Assembly: GCA_002441545.1 (NCBI GenBank)
Contig: DJWL01000096.1
Coordinates: forward strand, 1 to 35,846
Direction: 5' to 3'
Source: Flavobacteriaceae bacterium UBA6231
GTDB lineage: Bacteria; Bacteroidota; Bacteroidia; Flavobacteriales; Flavobacteriaceae
DNA: 35,846 nt
Shown here piece by piece: positions 6,865-14,554 of this stretch. How positions within the stretch are numbered: position 1 is the stretch's first letter; each line of letters starts with the position of its first letter. The notes under the pieces are model-generated. The model did not search any database, was not told where the DNA came from, and worked only from the letters and a program-made list of their open reading frames with translations. The position numbers and the translations under genes were made by a program.

Positions 6865-6926
6865 CTAAATTTAAAATTATATAATTATAAAATTAAGTTT
6901 ACATAATTAGCTCACCTCCCGGCACC
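6861..6926 (-). repeat. SD plus start-stop element, copy A
   Basis: 66 nt, similar along its length to 19972-20034. On minus it reads GGTGCC, then GGAGGTGAGC (an extended match to the 16S 3' end), AATT, ATG at 6904 and immediately TAA, then AACTTAATTTTATAATT and AATTTAGAATAT. The two copies differ by substitutions and one-base indels, so it is not conserved as a protein. It lies 35 bp downstream of the 42-aa gene and upstream of the tRNA-Arg region. Confidence 0.6.
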
Positions 6927-6961
6927 AATATTAGATATATTGAGATTCAAAAAAAGTTTAA

Positions 6962-7090
6962 TTAAGCAACTTCGTGGCGATTTTTACGCTTTTCACGCCA
7001 AGCTCGGTCAGCTTTTTTAATTTTGTTTTTAACGGGGTCTTTCTTTTTTACTTGGAACTTTTCGCGGGAATCAACGTAAGAACCTTGCAT
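6962..7090 (-). CDS. 42-aa basic protein, paralogue 1
   Basis: Begins MQGSYVDSREKFQ and ends in a Lys/Arg-rich helix, KNKIKKADRAWREKRKNRH. About 70% identical to the 42-aa protein at 21231-21359; the last 22 residues differ only at position 41. Start ATG 7090 has AAGGA eight bases upstream. The basic amphipathic C-terminus suggests nucleic-acid binding or interaction with a host protein; no family recognised. Confidence 0.75.
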   Translation of the reverse strand: MQGSYVDSREKFQVKKKDPVKNKIKKADRAWREKRKNRHEVA

Positions 7091-7127
7091 TTCATTTTTC
7101 CTTCTATGTTTCTGTTTAAGTGAGGCT

Positions 7128-7156
7128 AGTATATAGGTTTTAGGAATTTTTGTAAA
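7128..7156 (-). promoter_or_regulatory. Promoter of 42-aa paralogue 1
   Basis: TTTACA (7151-7156), 17 bp, TATACT (7128-7133) on minus. Confidence 0.55.
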
Positions 7157-7206
7157 GCATTTTTTGCTTTAAGAGCGGAGTAATTTTAAAAGTGTCGGTA
7201 ATAAAA

Positions 7207-7743
7207 TCAAACCATCAGCATTTTGTAGAGACTAACATCATCTTCGGTTATTTCAGAAAATTCCTTAAAAACATACTTTGACATGAAGTCAGAGTTTAAA
7301 ATGTAACAGGTATCAGAAACAACCAAAATAGAATTATAAAGCATAAATAACGTTAAATTATCATTTAATATGGACAAATTATTATTTTTAAAGATGGATT
7401 CATAGTATTTGTAAATGAATCCTAATATATCGATTAACTCCTGAATTAAAAAGCTTTGTTTATAATCATAAGCTGGAATGATTGGTGAGTGTACTATCAT
7501 ATCCGGTTGATGGTCAGAAATTACAAAATCTTTAAAAGGAGAGTTTTTAATTTTGGTAATATCAAAAATATTAAGAGGAATATGTTTTTCTTTTATATTG
7601 GAATTTTTTGTTCTAAAATAAGAAATATATCCTTTCTCATACAATGCCGACAAGTAAGCCAAAACCTGTTCAGATTTAAACCTAGTCTCAAAGTTTTTGA
7701 CAATCATTTCAAAATTAATAAAACCTTGAAAATCAGAATTCAT
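7207..7743 (-). CDS. Hypothetical protein, 178 aa
   Basis: Not recognised. The N-terminal part (EQVLAYLSALYEKGYISYFRTK) resembles the recognition helix and wing of a winged-helix domain; the rest is helical and rich in Asn, Ile and Phe. Start chosen at ATG 7743, five bases after the stop of the upstream gene, which fits translational coupling. An in-frame GTG at 7758 lies inside that gene and is the alternative. No strong SD is visible for either. Confidence 0.6.
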   Translation of the reverse strand: MNSDFQGFINFEMIVKNFETRFKSEQVLAYLSALYEKGYISYFRTKNSNIKEKHIPLNIFDITKIKNSPFKDFVISDHQPDMIVHSPIIPAYDYKQSFLIQELIDILGFIYKYYESIFKNNNLSILNDNLTLFMLYNSILVVSDTCYILNSDFMSKYVFKEFSEITEDDVSLYKMLMV

Positions 7744-7747
7744 AAAA

Positions 7748-7975
7748 TTATCGGCCACACAAAATATTCATGGCTTCTTCTTTTGTGATATCCAAATCAA
7801 ATTCATTTGCTGAAATAAAAGCATCAAGTTGTTTTTCAATGTCTCGATAAATAGTTTCTTTATCAGTATACTTCCCTGAAAAAGTGTTTGCAACACCTAA
7901 TTCTTCGATTTCCTTTTCGTATTGTTCAACCCAGAGCCTTGCTGACATCGAATAATTTTTTAGACTTTTAAACAT
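7748..7975 (-). CDS. Small acidic hypothetical protein, 75 aa
   Basis: Predicted helical and acidic (EQYEKEIEELG; DIEKQLDAFISANEFDLDITKEEAMNIL has EF-like acidic spacing but no complete EF-hand loop). Start ATG 7975 behind AGAGGA. Its stop precedes the next gene's ATG by five bases, so the two are probably co-translated. Confidence 0.65.
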   Translation of the reverse strand: MFKSLKNYSMSARLWVEQYEKEIEELGVANTFSGKYTDKETIYRDIEKQLDAFISANEFDLDITKEEAMNILCGR

Positions 7976-8000
7976 ACATAAATCCTCTAGTATGAATCAA

Positions 8001-8546
8001 TTAATAGGCTTTTTTCAAATCTGTGTATACGGACTCTATTGTACTCCAATAGTAATAATTTTCAAAATCTTTTTTGTCTTTTTTGTACATAAAATCAATA
8101 TATGATATTTGAGTAAATCCATCAGGAATATATTTCGTAAGGACCCGCGAGTAATGTCCATAAAGAAAATCCTTCGTTTCGACTTCAATTTTTGAAAAAA
8201 GATCAGGACCAAAAACATCTTTCTGGATTTGAACTACATCTACATAATCTTTATATAATTTGTAATGTGAATGAAAAGCCATAACAGCAATTCGAATCAA
8301 AGATTGGAAGCAAACATCAGATGAAGATTTCTTAAAATGAGAATAACAAGCCGACAACTCTTCGGAAATGACAAGAGACAAAAGTTTCTTGTTTCCTGAT
8401 ACGATTGCTTTCAAAACATCCCAACGCCAACTAGATGGATCAACTTTATCTGTGCTTTCATTTTTTAAAGCTTCAATGAAAATATTAAAATCCTTAGTTG
8501 ATTTATATGTTTTATATGCTTTTTCTAGTTCGATAACAATGTCCAT
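8001..8546 (-). CDS. Hypothetical protein, 181 aa
   Basis: Predicted largely helical, soluble and unrecognised. Features: SSWRWDVLKAIVSGNKKLLSLVI (about 38-60) and a Tyr/Lys-rich C-terminus (YYYWSTIESVYTDLKKAY). Start ATG 8546 follows AGGTATATAA. It sits 8 bp from the stop of the upstream gene (8555-8911), suggesting one operon running from 8911 to 7207. Confidence 0.65.
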   Translation of the reverse strand: MDIVIELEKAYKTYKSTKDFNIFIEALKNESTDKVDPSSWRWDVLKAIVSGNKKLLSLVISEELSACYSHFKKSSSDVCFQSLIRIAVMAFHSHYKLYKDYVDVVQIQKDVFGPDLFSKIEVETKDFLYGHYSRVLTKYIPDGFTQISYIDFMYKKDKKDFENYYYWSTIESVYTDLKKAY

Positions 8547-8554
8547 TTATATAC

Positions 8555-8911
8555 CTATTTATGAGAAGTATGGAAATAACTGGAAAGAATATCAGATGTT
8601 TCTTTGGCTAGCTTTTCATCGAAATAATAAAATTCGCGTTTTGTACTATCAAAAAGTTCAATAACAACACTATAAATCTCATAATTTTTGGAGTTTACAT
8701 TAAGTTTTTTTGACTTTAGAAAACTTGAAAATGAAGTAGAAAATCCTTTATTTGGTAGATCTTTCTCTTTAACTGCAAGAGGATGAATAGTCTTAACTAG
8801 ATCCATTTCAACAAGAGATTCGATGTCAACAAATGTAAACGCTTCGCCTTTTTCATAGATAAGGCTATGACTTAACACTTTAAGTACATCGACTTGACGA
8901 ACAGTTTTCAT
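8555..8911 (-). CDS. Hypothetical protein, 118 aa
   Basis: Start ATG 8911 behind GAGGATCTGAT. Mixed alpha/beta, with a central Lys-rich segment (SFLKSKKLNVNSKNYEIYSVVIELFD). No family recognised. Probable first gene of the 8911-7207 operon. Confidence 0.65.
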   Translation of the reverse strand: MKTVRQVDVLKVLSHSLIYEKGEAFTFVDIESLVEMDLVKTIHPLAVKEKDLPNKGFSTSFSSFLKSKKLNVNSKNYEIYSVVIELFDSTKREFYYFDEKLAKETSDILSSYFHTSHK

Positions 8912-8975
8912 ATCAGATCCTCAATTCAAATTAGACCTGAATATTAACATAATTCTATAATTAAAGCAACGTATT

Positions 8976-9401
8976 TTAACGAATTTGTGATTGTTCAACA
9001 GGGATCAAAGGTTCAATACTGTTGATTGTATTAAAAATATAATCCAAAGGGATGCCTAGAATGCTATCAGGATGTTTTCCTTTTTTTGTATTATGATGTC
9101 TTAACGATATAAGTTTGAAAGTTTCTTTTTTGTAGTGATAGCACAAATAGGTTAATTCTGAATGCTTTAAGTTCTTTATGATATCATTTGGAATAGTTAA
9201 ATAAAGCATATCATCCTTTAAATCTATAAAGCGGTGCTGTATTTCAGGCTCATAGTTAGAGTAGATGTTTCTTACCTCAGATTTGCTTTTGAAATTACCA
9301 ATTGTTTTTGCGTTTAAAATGATTGCATTAATACTCTGAATACACTCTTCAAGGTATTCTGTTAATGTTACATTAAGTATTTTATCTTGTTGCTTTTCCA
9401 T
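8976..9401 (-). CDS. Hypothetical protein, 141 aa
   Basis: Start ATG 9401 with GGA 11 bases upstream. Helical N-terminus (TEYLEECIQSINAIILNAK), then a basic middle (SLRHHNTKKGKHPDS). Not recognised. It diverges from the conserved plus-strand gene at 9617; the 215-bp gap between them holds the plus promoter at 9553-9581. Confidence 0.65.
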   Translation of the reverse strand: MEKQQDKILNVTLTEYLEECIQSINAIILNAKTIGNFKSKSEVRNIYSNYEPEIQHRFIDLKDDMLYLTIPNDIIKNLKHSELTYLCYHYKKETFKLISLRHHNTKKGKHPDSILGIPLDYIFNTINSIEPLIPVEQSQIR

Positions 9402-9552
9402 GTTAAATAAGTTCCATTCTTTAATGATTTAATAATAATTTAAATGATTGTATTGTCAAATTCCAAATGGTTTATTTTTTTTCAAAAAGAGTCACTATTA
9501 GTGTAGTTTTTTAATAAATTTTAAACTAAAAATGAGTTTTCTGAAGCAGTGA

Positions 9553-9581
9553 TTGCTAATTTTCCTGTTTTGGAGTATAAT
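9553..9581 (+). promoter_or_regulatory. Promoter of the 9617 gene
   Basis: TTGCTA (9553-9558), 17 bp, consensus TATAAT (9576-9581), 35 bp before the ATG. Confidence 0.7.
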
Positions 9582-9616
9582 TGCTGCATCTACAGCGGAT
9601 ACAAGAGGAAAACAAA

Positions 9617-9985
9617 ATGAAAGTTTATGTTTATTGGAATCTGACAAAGAATGTGTGGTCTATCAAAGCACTTCAAGGTGAAAACCGTGGCCGTGTCATT
9701 GCACATGCCAAGAATATTACCCTTAAAGATTGCGAATTTCGAGTAAGCGAAAAAGGTCGGCAATGGGTTATTTCTAATAAACGGAAAACTGTACATGCTG
9801 GTGTTGTTGGTCAACTGATTAGTACGGAAAGTTGCTTGGAAATGGATGGTGGAAAAGCAATCCATGTAACCTATAATCCTTACAAGTATAAAAGCTTTGT
9901 AAATCGTGAAAATGTTGAAGAAGCTGTAATGACCGCTAAACAAGTAATTATGAATGAAACCCGAGCAGTTACGGCATATCAATAA
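9617..9985 (+). CDS. Conserved phage protein of unknown function, 122 aa
   Basis: Starts MKVYVYWNLTKNVWSIKALQ and contains GRVIAHAKNITLKDCEF, RVSEKGRQWVISNKRKTVHAGVVG and a YNPYKYKSFV segment. This architecture matches, from memory, a widely distributed phage family with no assigned function. Start ATG 9617 follows GAGGA with 8-nt spacing; an in-frame ATG at 9581 lies in the promoter and is rejected. Its Arg codons include CGT and CGG, closer to the minus-strand genes than to the AT-rich plus-strand set. It converges on the 10026 gene through a shared terminator. Confidence 0.75.
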   Translation: MKVYVYWNLTKNVWSIKALQGENRGRVIAHAKNITLKDCEFRVSEKGRQWVISNKRKTVHAGVVGQLISTESCLEMDGGKAIHVTYNPYKYKSFVNRENVEEAVMTAKQVIMNETRAVTAYQ

Positions 9986-10000
9986 GAGTTGAGAACAATA

Positions 10001-10024
10001 AAAAAGCCCTTAATTGGGCTTTTT
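10001..10024. terminator. Bidirectional terminator
   Basis: Perfect 9-bp stem AAAAAGCCC / GGGCTTTTT around a 6-nt loop, between the convergent genes 9617-9985 and 10026-10307. Confidence 0.9.
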
Positions 10025-10025
10025 C

Positions 10026-10307
10026 TTATTTGTTGAATTTAGAAACGATTCGCTTACTTTCAGAATCAAAAATACTATCATAAATAAGCATAAGTTCAGC
10101 AGAATTTTCTTGTGCCTGAATATCTATGATAATCTCCATTAGCTCAATCGGAGGTGCATAATAAATCGATTCAAGCCAAAGACCATAATCAGAATAGGAA
10201 ATAGAATCCTTTTCAAGTATTGAAGCCACTTTAACTTTAATATCATTTTTATTCATATCAAAAAACCCCGCAATAGTTGTAATTCCACCAACAATGTGAT
10301 ATACCAT
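10026..10307 (-). CDS. Hypothetical protein, up to 93 aa
   Basis: Not recognised; acidic and helical in its second half (PIELMEIIIDIQAQENSAELMLIYDSIF). The start is uncertain: ATG 10307 has a GGA only 3-7 bases upstream, while ATG 10256 (protein MNKNDIKVKVASILEKDS) has GGGG nine bases upstream. Family comparison would decide. Confidence 0.55.
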   Translation of the reverse strand: MVYHIVGGITTIAGFFDMNKNDIKVKVASILEKDSISYSDYGLWLESIYYAPPIELMEIIIDIQAQENSAELMLIYDSIFDSESKRIVSKFNK

Positions 10308-10309
10308 AG

Positions 10310-10449
10310 GTCCAAGCCATCGTCGTCATCACGAGACCTTCTTAAGAGACCTTCTTAATGTTCGTGGATAATTAGCGATTCAACAGTCCAATCATTTTCT
10401 TTCAAATGATTATAATTTCACCTAATCCAATTTTTCCAACAGTAATCAT
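10310..10449 (-). pseudogene. Decayed small ORF with a 13-bp tandem repeat
   Basis: ATG 10449 with a perfect GGAG SD starts MITVGKIGLGE and stops after 15 codons. A neighbouring frame continues with YNHLKENDWTVESLIIHEH, a stop, then EGLLRRSRDDDDGLDLWYI. The two look like one protein broken by an indel. A 13-bp sequence (gagaccttcttaa) is tandemly duplicated in this tract, about 10333-10358, and could be the lesion. A chance frame is possible. Confidence 0.3.
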
Positions 10450-10451
10450 TG

Positions 10452-10757
10452 CTAGGCTCCTTCGAGATATTCGCAAACAGCAAGAACAATGGCTTCTTGA
10501 GCCGTAAACATAGGATGACTGGAGTGATCTCCGGGCCAAGAAGGTTTAGCAAAGCTGCATACAAAACGATTGTTTGAAGCAATAGAAATTTCAAAAAGAT
10601 GACCAGCACCTTCATAATCAGTTAGTGTTTTAACCGCCCACTGAATACATTCAGAAAGATCTGATTCCCAATGATCTCTGTTTTCTATGAAACGTTTTTT
10701 AATTCGATCATGGAGATCTTTTGATCGATAATTTCCAATATCAATGTAACACAACAT
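10452..10757 (-). CDS. Hypothetical protein, 101 aa
   Basis: Starts MLCYIDIGNYRSKDLHDRIK at ATG 10757 behind GGAGAATCAT; a longer frame to 10769 would need TTG inside the SD. Contains CIQWAVKTL and a C-terminal helix AQEAIVLAVCEYLEGA. Not recognised. The SD of the following short ORF overlaps its end, so they may be co-transcribed. Confidence 0.65.
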   Translation of the reverse strand: MLCYIDIGNYRSKDLHDRIKKRFIENRDHWESDLSECIQWAVKTLTDYEGAGHLFEISIASNNRFVCSFAKPSWPGDHSSHPMFTAQEAIVLAVCEYLEGA

Positions 10758-10774
10758 ATGATTCTCCAATATTA

Positions 10775-10911
10775 TTAAGGACGCTTATTCCAATGTCGTT
10801 TGTAGAAGCTTACAGTTTCTGCTTCAGTGTCTGAATAACCAGAGTTCCATTCAGATAAAGTGCTTCACGCCCACCAGCGTCATTGCTAACAATAGTAATT
10901 TTATTTGTCAT
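10775..10911 (-). pseudogene. Small phage gene with a probable -1 frameshift
   Basis: ATG 10911 follows AAGGAATCTATT. The frame encodes MTNKITIVSNDAGGREALYL plus 13 residues and stops at 10810. The overlapping +1 frame carries on as YSDTEAETVSFYKRHWNKRP and stops at 10775, next to the SD of the following gene. Adding one base near the codons NGTLV would join them into a natural-looking 45-aa protein. Either a mutation, a sequencing indel, or a truly 33-aa product. Confidence 0.4.
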
Positions 10912-10930
10912 AATAGATTCCTTCATAAGA

Positions 10931-11416
10931 TTAGGCGATTGCATCATAAGCTACTAGAACTTGATTCATAAAACGCTCAACTTTAGCCCTGTCAAATGCA
11001 GCATCTTGTTCATCATCGTAGAACTTATCAAGAACAGAGAGTCCCCAAGAATATCCGGCGTATTCGCAGTCCATAATGTCAGGAACCAAGCGAATGTAAG
11101 CTTTCAGCTTGATTTCTTCATCAAATGGAGGAACATCGTGAAGAATAGAGGTCCATTTAGGATTAACAAGGAATTCTTTATCATCAATTTTGAGTTCTTG
11201 ATAATCTTCGATCATACAGTTGAAGAAATGCTTAACAGATTCTTCAGCAATAGCCAACTGTTCAGAATCATCCTGTCCATCAAAGCTCAACAAAAGTCCT
11301 TCTGGAAAGTCTGTTTTCGAAAGATCCAAGAAATTAGGAGCAAAATAAAGTTCCCAAACTTTTCCCAAAGAACCATTTACTTTTTTTGATTGCGTCCACT
11401 GAATTTGATTGGGCAT
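10931..11416 (-). CDS. Hypothetical protein, 161 aa
   Basis: Acidic soluble protein beginning MPNQIQWTQSKKVNGSLGKV, with a Trp-containing core (GKVWELYFAPNFLDLSKTDF; YAGYSWGLSVLDKFYDDEQ). Start ATG 11416 behind GAGGAAAAATC; its promoter is at 11445-11473. No family recognised. Confidence 0.7.
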   Translation of the reverse strand: MPNQIQWTQSKKVNGSLGKVWELYFAPNFLDLSKTDFPEGLLLSFDGQDDSEQLAIAEESVKHFFNCMIEDYQELKIDDKEFLVNPKWTSILHDVPPFDEEIKLKAYIRLVPDIMDCEYAGYSWGLSVLDKFYDDEQDAAFDRAKVERFMNQVLVAYDAIA

Positions 11417-11444
11417 GATTTTTCCTCTTTAATTAATTGTCTGC

Positions 11445-11473
11445 ATTATAACACATCGAAAAAAAAAGGTAAA
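11445..11473 (-). promoter_or_regulatory. Promoter of the 10931-11416 gene
   Basis: TTTACC (11468-11473), 17 bp, TATAAT (11445-11450) on minus. Confidence 0.6.
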
Positions 11474-11495
11474 CATAATTTAAAATAAGTTGATT

Positions 11496-11524
11496 AAAAC
11501 AAAAAGGTCGCACTAGGCAACCTT
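11496..11524 (-). terminator. Intrinsic terminator after the 11523 gene
   Basis: 8-bp stem (11504-11511 with 11517-11524, one G-T) and 5-nt loop, then TTTTTGTTTT on minus. The stem begins inside the stop codon of the upstream gene. Confidence 0.85.
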
Positions 11525-12038
11525 AATCAATATCAACTGGCAAATAACTTTTAACAAGTTTCTCCTTTTTGATTCCTTGTAACAAACGAACACCAGTGAA
11601 TGTTAGGCTGTCTTTATGAGGGGAGCCGTCAATGTCTTCAGAAAGATCTGGCCTGAATTTGCAGAAGTCTTTAACTCTTTGAATAAATTCTTGAATAACT
11701 TCTTCTGAAGGTTTTGCAGTCGTAAATACAGCAACAGACATATATGCGGGATATCCCGGTTTTCCATATTCAGATTCCTTAATGAATTTGCCAAATCCAT
11801 TATTTATCCATCCTTCTGTTGGGAAAATTTCAACTGGACGATAGCAGCCGTACTCATCTGCTTTTTGATAAACATTTTCTTCCCACCAGTCAAGATGTTT
11901 AATATCTGCTGAATAATAATCAACGAATTCTCCACCAACACCACAGTCGCCAGTCTGTCCTGTAGCATATGCACACATTTCGCGTTCGAAATTCCCAGAA
12001 TACTGTTCTGTGTCTGCAACCAATATATAATAAGCCAT
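11523..12038 (-). CDS. Hypothetical phage protein, 171 aa
   Basis: Starts MAYYILVADTEQYSGNFERE at ATG 12038 behind AGGAGTTTGATTT. Contains CAYATGQTGDCGVGGEFVDYY, a Trp-rich middle (DWWEENVY) and YGCYRPVEIFPTEGW. Cys23, Cys33 and Cys65 are spaced as if in a small structural core, but no metal-site pattern is certain. The sequence is well conserved in style (moderate GC, CGT codons). Function unknown. Confidence 0.7.
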   Translation of the reverse strand: MAYYILVADTEQYSGNFEREMCAYATGQTGDCGVGGEFVDYYSADIKHLDWWEENVYQKADEYGCYRPVEIFPTEGWINNGFGKFIKESEYGKPGYPAYMSVAVFTTAKPSEEVIQEFIQRVKDFCKFRPDLSEDIDGSPHKDSLTFTGVRLLQGIKKEKLVKSYLPVDID

Positions 12039-12073
12039 AAATCAAACTCCTGTTATTCTGTTATTGAAAAATG

Positions 12074-12757
12074 TTATTTTGATTCAATCTCGTCAATGAA
12101 ATCAGAAAGGAAAGAAATCAAATCACCAATATCATCAAGACTGCGTTCTATTTTAATGAAGTCTGAATTTGTTTTCAACAAAACATTATCTTCATTAATC
12201 AAAAGAACAGTATTTTCTGGAAATTCGATAGTTCTTTGTCCTACATCCTCCAATATAAGTTCAGCTTTAATATTATTTATTTTTGATTTACTATTTTTGG
12301 ATTTTGTTGCTTTGTAAACTTTATATAATTTAGAACCTTTTTCTGGAGAGACTAACTGTCCGTTATTAATGAATGCAAGCGGAACCAATAAAGAGACTGT
12401 AGAATTGGTGAGTTCATCCGCAATTTTATTTTCTTCTAAATGAGCCTCTATATTTGATAATTTTTCAAAAAGCTGATAAACACCTTCATTCCAATTTGTA
12501 TATTCGACCCTGACTGGAGTAATATACGGGATAATGTCAATTGTGCGTGCTATCAAAAACTTAACTGGAATATTAGTTTCGTTATTTAAGGATATAGATA
12601 CGCCTTCTACTTTTGAATAGATTGGCATTTTATTTCGCAGTTCAAATGGCTGATTACCATTTACTTTATAAACAGTCGTATACTCATCAACGAACACGGC
12701 TGGCATTATCACTTTAATGGCAACAGTGTCCTCTTCATAAAAATCATCATCAATCAT
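12074..12757 (-). CDS. Hypothetical protein, 227 aa
   Basis: Acidic protein starting MIDDDFYEEDTVAIKVIMPA, mostly beta-strand-like, with a helical acidic C-terminus (SLDDIGDLISFLSDFIDEIESK). Start ATG 12757 behind AGGATAAGCTT. The 39-aa gene ends 13 bp upstream, so the two probably form an operon driven from 12923-12951. Not recognised. Confidence 0.65.
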   Translation of the reverse strand: MIDDDFYEEDTVAIKVIMPAVFVDEYTTVYKVNGNQPFELRNKMPIYSKVEGVSISLNNETNIPVKFLIARTIDIIPYITPVRVEYTNWNEGVYQLFEKLSNIEAHLEENKIADELTNSTVSLLVPLAFINNGQLVSPEKGSKLYKVYKATKSKNSKSKINNIKAELILEDVGQRTIEFPENTVLLINEDNVLLKTNSDFIKIERSLDDIGDLISFLSDFIDEIESK

Positions 12758-12770
12758 AAGCTTATCCTGA

Positions 12771-12890
12771 TTATGCCTTAAATACAGATTTCAGGAATCG
12801 GCTAAACATAATACAAAAGAAAAGAGAGAAAGACTTGAGTTCTGTAAGTATATTCTCATCTTCATCAATATAAACACCTTCTTCAATCAT
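12771..12890 (-). CDS. 39-aa protein with possible membrane segment
   Basis: ATG 12890 behind AGGAGAATTTT. Acidic N-terminus (MIEEGVYIDEDENIL) and a hydrophobic centre (SFSLFFCIMFSRFL) that could be a short membrane anchor. It lies just upstream of the 12757 gene. Not recognised. Confidence 0.55.
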   Translation of the reverse strand: MIEEGVYIDEDENILTELKSFSLFFCIMFSRFLKSVFKA

Positions 12891-12922
12891 AAAATTCTCC
12901 TATATTTGATTCAGTCATCCTA

Positions 12923-12951
12923 ATTATATAACAAAGGTATTGTAAGGTCAA
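12923..12951 (-). promoter_or_regulatory. Promoter of the 12890-12074 operon
   Basis: TTGACC (12946-12951), 17 bp, TATAAT (12923-12928) on minus; divergent from the plus promoter at 13004. Confidence 0.65.
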
Positions 12952-13003
12952 AAATAAAATGTTCAAATATATAATAAATAAAGAAAAAAATGATAAAATG
13001 AAT

Positions 13004-13031
13004 TTGACTATTTAATGAGCAATGATATTAT
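13004..13031 (+). promoter_or_regulatory. Promoter of the 13055 membrane-protein gene
   Basis: TTGACT (13004-13009), 16 bp, TATTAT (13026-13031), 23 bp before the ATG. Confidence 0.6.
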
Positions 13032-13054
13032 ATTTTAAAATTTGGAGGTTTAAG

Positions 13055-13762
13055 ATGGAGTATAAGAACACAGTATCCGAGTATATAAAAAATCCAATAA
13101 AAGAAGCAGATAGATTTGCTTTTATTAAAAATGAGAAGAAAGAGAATAAAAGAATGTATATGTTTAGTATCTTTCTCTTAGTATTACTTCCTGTTTTAAA
13201 AATAGCAATTGAAATTATGATTACTAAAGGTATTATCGGACCTGTATTTTGGAGTGGTAAAATCAACATGCCTTTAATAAATTCGTTAATAGCCAATGTA
13301 TTAGCTATTCCTTCCTGTATGATTTTATATTATTTAATTAGAAATACTTCAAATAAATTTTTTGATTTTGCAGTTCCTATTATTATTCCATTTGTTTTAT
13401 TTGTAATGTCTATATATTATAATTACGAGAATGGAAATATCTCTAACATCACATTATTCGACTTGGTAATATATAATATGATTACTTTTTTCATAGCAGC
13501 ATCTATATTGTTTACTTTATATATGATAGTAGATGTAATATTAGTAAAAAGAAGAGAAATTATTAGAAATAATAAGACTTATATTATAAACGAAGATTCG
13601 CTAAAAATAATAAATAAAATAGATGAAAATATCTTAATTAATGAAAATTCTAAGATATTTATTGATAGAATTAAAAATTTAAAACGTTTGCCATATAAGT
13701 TTGAATTAGATATAATCAAGGATATGAATTTAGAAGAATATGAAGAAAGAATAGGTTCATAA
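13055..13762 (+). CDS. Four-helix membrane protein, 235 aa
   Basis: Predicted membrane spans at about 35-57, 76-95, 104-121 and 137-164, with a charged ~70-residue C-terminal tail. Start ATG 13055 behind GGAGG; an in-frame ATG at 13022 lies in the promoter and is rejected. The gene is a plus-strand island among minus-strand genes, very AT-rich, with AGA for Arg and ATA for many Ile, like the cellulases. It looks like an independently acquired, self-promoted gene (moron-like). Membrane topology could fit an exclusion or signalling role, but nothing identifies one. Confidence 0.7.
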   Translation: MEYKNTVSEYIKNPIKEADRFAFIKNEKKENKRMYMFSIFLLVLLPVLKIAIEIMITKGIIGPVFWSGKINMPLINSLIANVLAIPSCMILYYLIRNTSNKFFDFAVPIIIPFVLFVMSIYYNYENGNISNITLFDLVIYNMITFFIAASILFTLYMIVDVILVKRREIIRNNKTYIINEDSLKIINKIDENILINENSKIFIDRIKNLKRLPYKFELDIIKDMNLEEYEERIGS

Positions 13763-13793
13763 TATGCACCTTGATTGTTTTTTTAATTAAATA

Positions 13794-13817
13794 AAAAAGC
13801 CTCAAAAGAGGCTTTTA
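13794..13817. terminator. Bidirectional terminator
   Basis: AAAAGCCTC / GAGGCTTTT stem with an AAAA loop (13795-13803, 13808-13816), between convergent genes. Confidence 0.9.
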
Positions 13818-14420
13818 TTTCCAAACACCCCGCTTAACTTGAAGCCATTGCCAGAAGGATTTTTCTTCAAGTTTATACTCAATACAAACTGGAATAACTT
13901 TTGCACGCAATTCAAGAATAGTGAATTTTTCGGATTTAAGAAACGCCAAAATATCATCAATTGTAGCTTTTGGTACTTTCAGTTTTTCTTTCTTTTCAAC
14001 CACTTTGCATTCTGAAGCAATATCTTGGTATTTGGACCACAGATCTTTATCATATCGTTGCTCAATAGTAAGAACTGGCTCTGGCTCAACAACTGGAACG
14101 GGTGCTACATAAAGATCGGATTCTTCTGGATTATCAACAATCTGCATTGACTTAGGTAGATCCATCAAATCGTTGGGCCATTCTGAGTTATAAGTGTAAT
14201 TAATGCAGTGTTCCTCACCTGTTACAGTATCTTTAAAGATGTACCAACGGTATTCTCTTCCATCGTCCATATAATCCCTATGAGTTTCACCTTTTTCAAT
14301 TACATGGTCTGGATGATACATTGGGATGTCGTTAAAAATTTCTTCAAAACGATCTGTTTGGAGCTTATTATTAAGGAGATTATCGATTTCTTTTGCAGTG
14401 AGTTTCAAAGTGGCAGTCAT
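13815..14420 (-). CDS. Hypothetical protein, 201 aa
   Basis: Two parts: an N-terminal region with EYRWYIFKDTVTGEEHCINY (56-75), then a Pro/Val/Glu linker (VAPVPVVEPEPVLTIEQ) and a basic helical C-terminal domain (ATIDDILAFLKSEKFTILEL) ending SFWQWLQVKRGVWK. Start ATG 14420 behind GAGGAATCT, promoter at 14448-14476. No family recognised. Confidence 0.7.
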   Translation of the reverse strand: MTATLKLTAKEIDNLLNNKLQTDRFEEIFNDIPMYHPDHVIEKGETHRDYMDDGREYRWYIFKDTVTGEEHCINYTYNSEWPNDLMDLPKSMQIVDNPEESDLYVAPVPVVEPEPVLTIEQRYDKDLWSKYQDIASECKVVEKKEKLKVPKATIDDILAFLKSEKFTILELRAKVIPVCIEYKLEEKSFWQWLQVKRGVWK

Positions 14421-14447
14421 AGATTCCTCTCTATTGAAATGATAGGT

Positions 14448-14476
14448 ATTATACCAAAAAACGATACAAAAAACAA
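14448..14476 (-). promoter_or_regulatory. Promoter of the 13815-14420 gene
   Basis: TTGTTT (14471-14476), 17 bp, TATAAT (14448-14453) on minus. Confidence 0.7.
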
Positions 14477-14554
14477 CTTTTTTATAAAAAAAACAAAATA
14501 CATATAGAAAAGAATATTAATTATGATAATTTAATATGTTAAAGAGGATTTTTT

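Noticed and set aside
10961..11389. 142-codon plus-strand frame
   Set aside because: Antisense of the well-signalled 10931-11416 gene, with no SD or promoter on plus.
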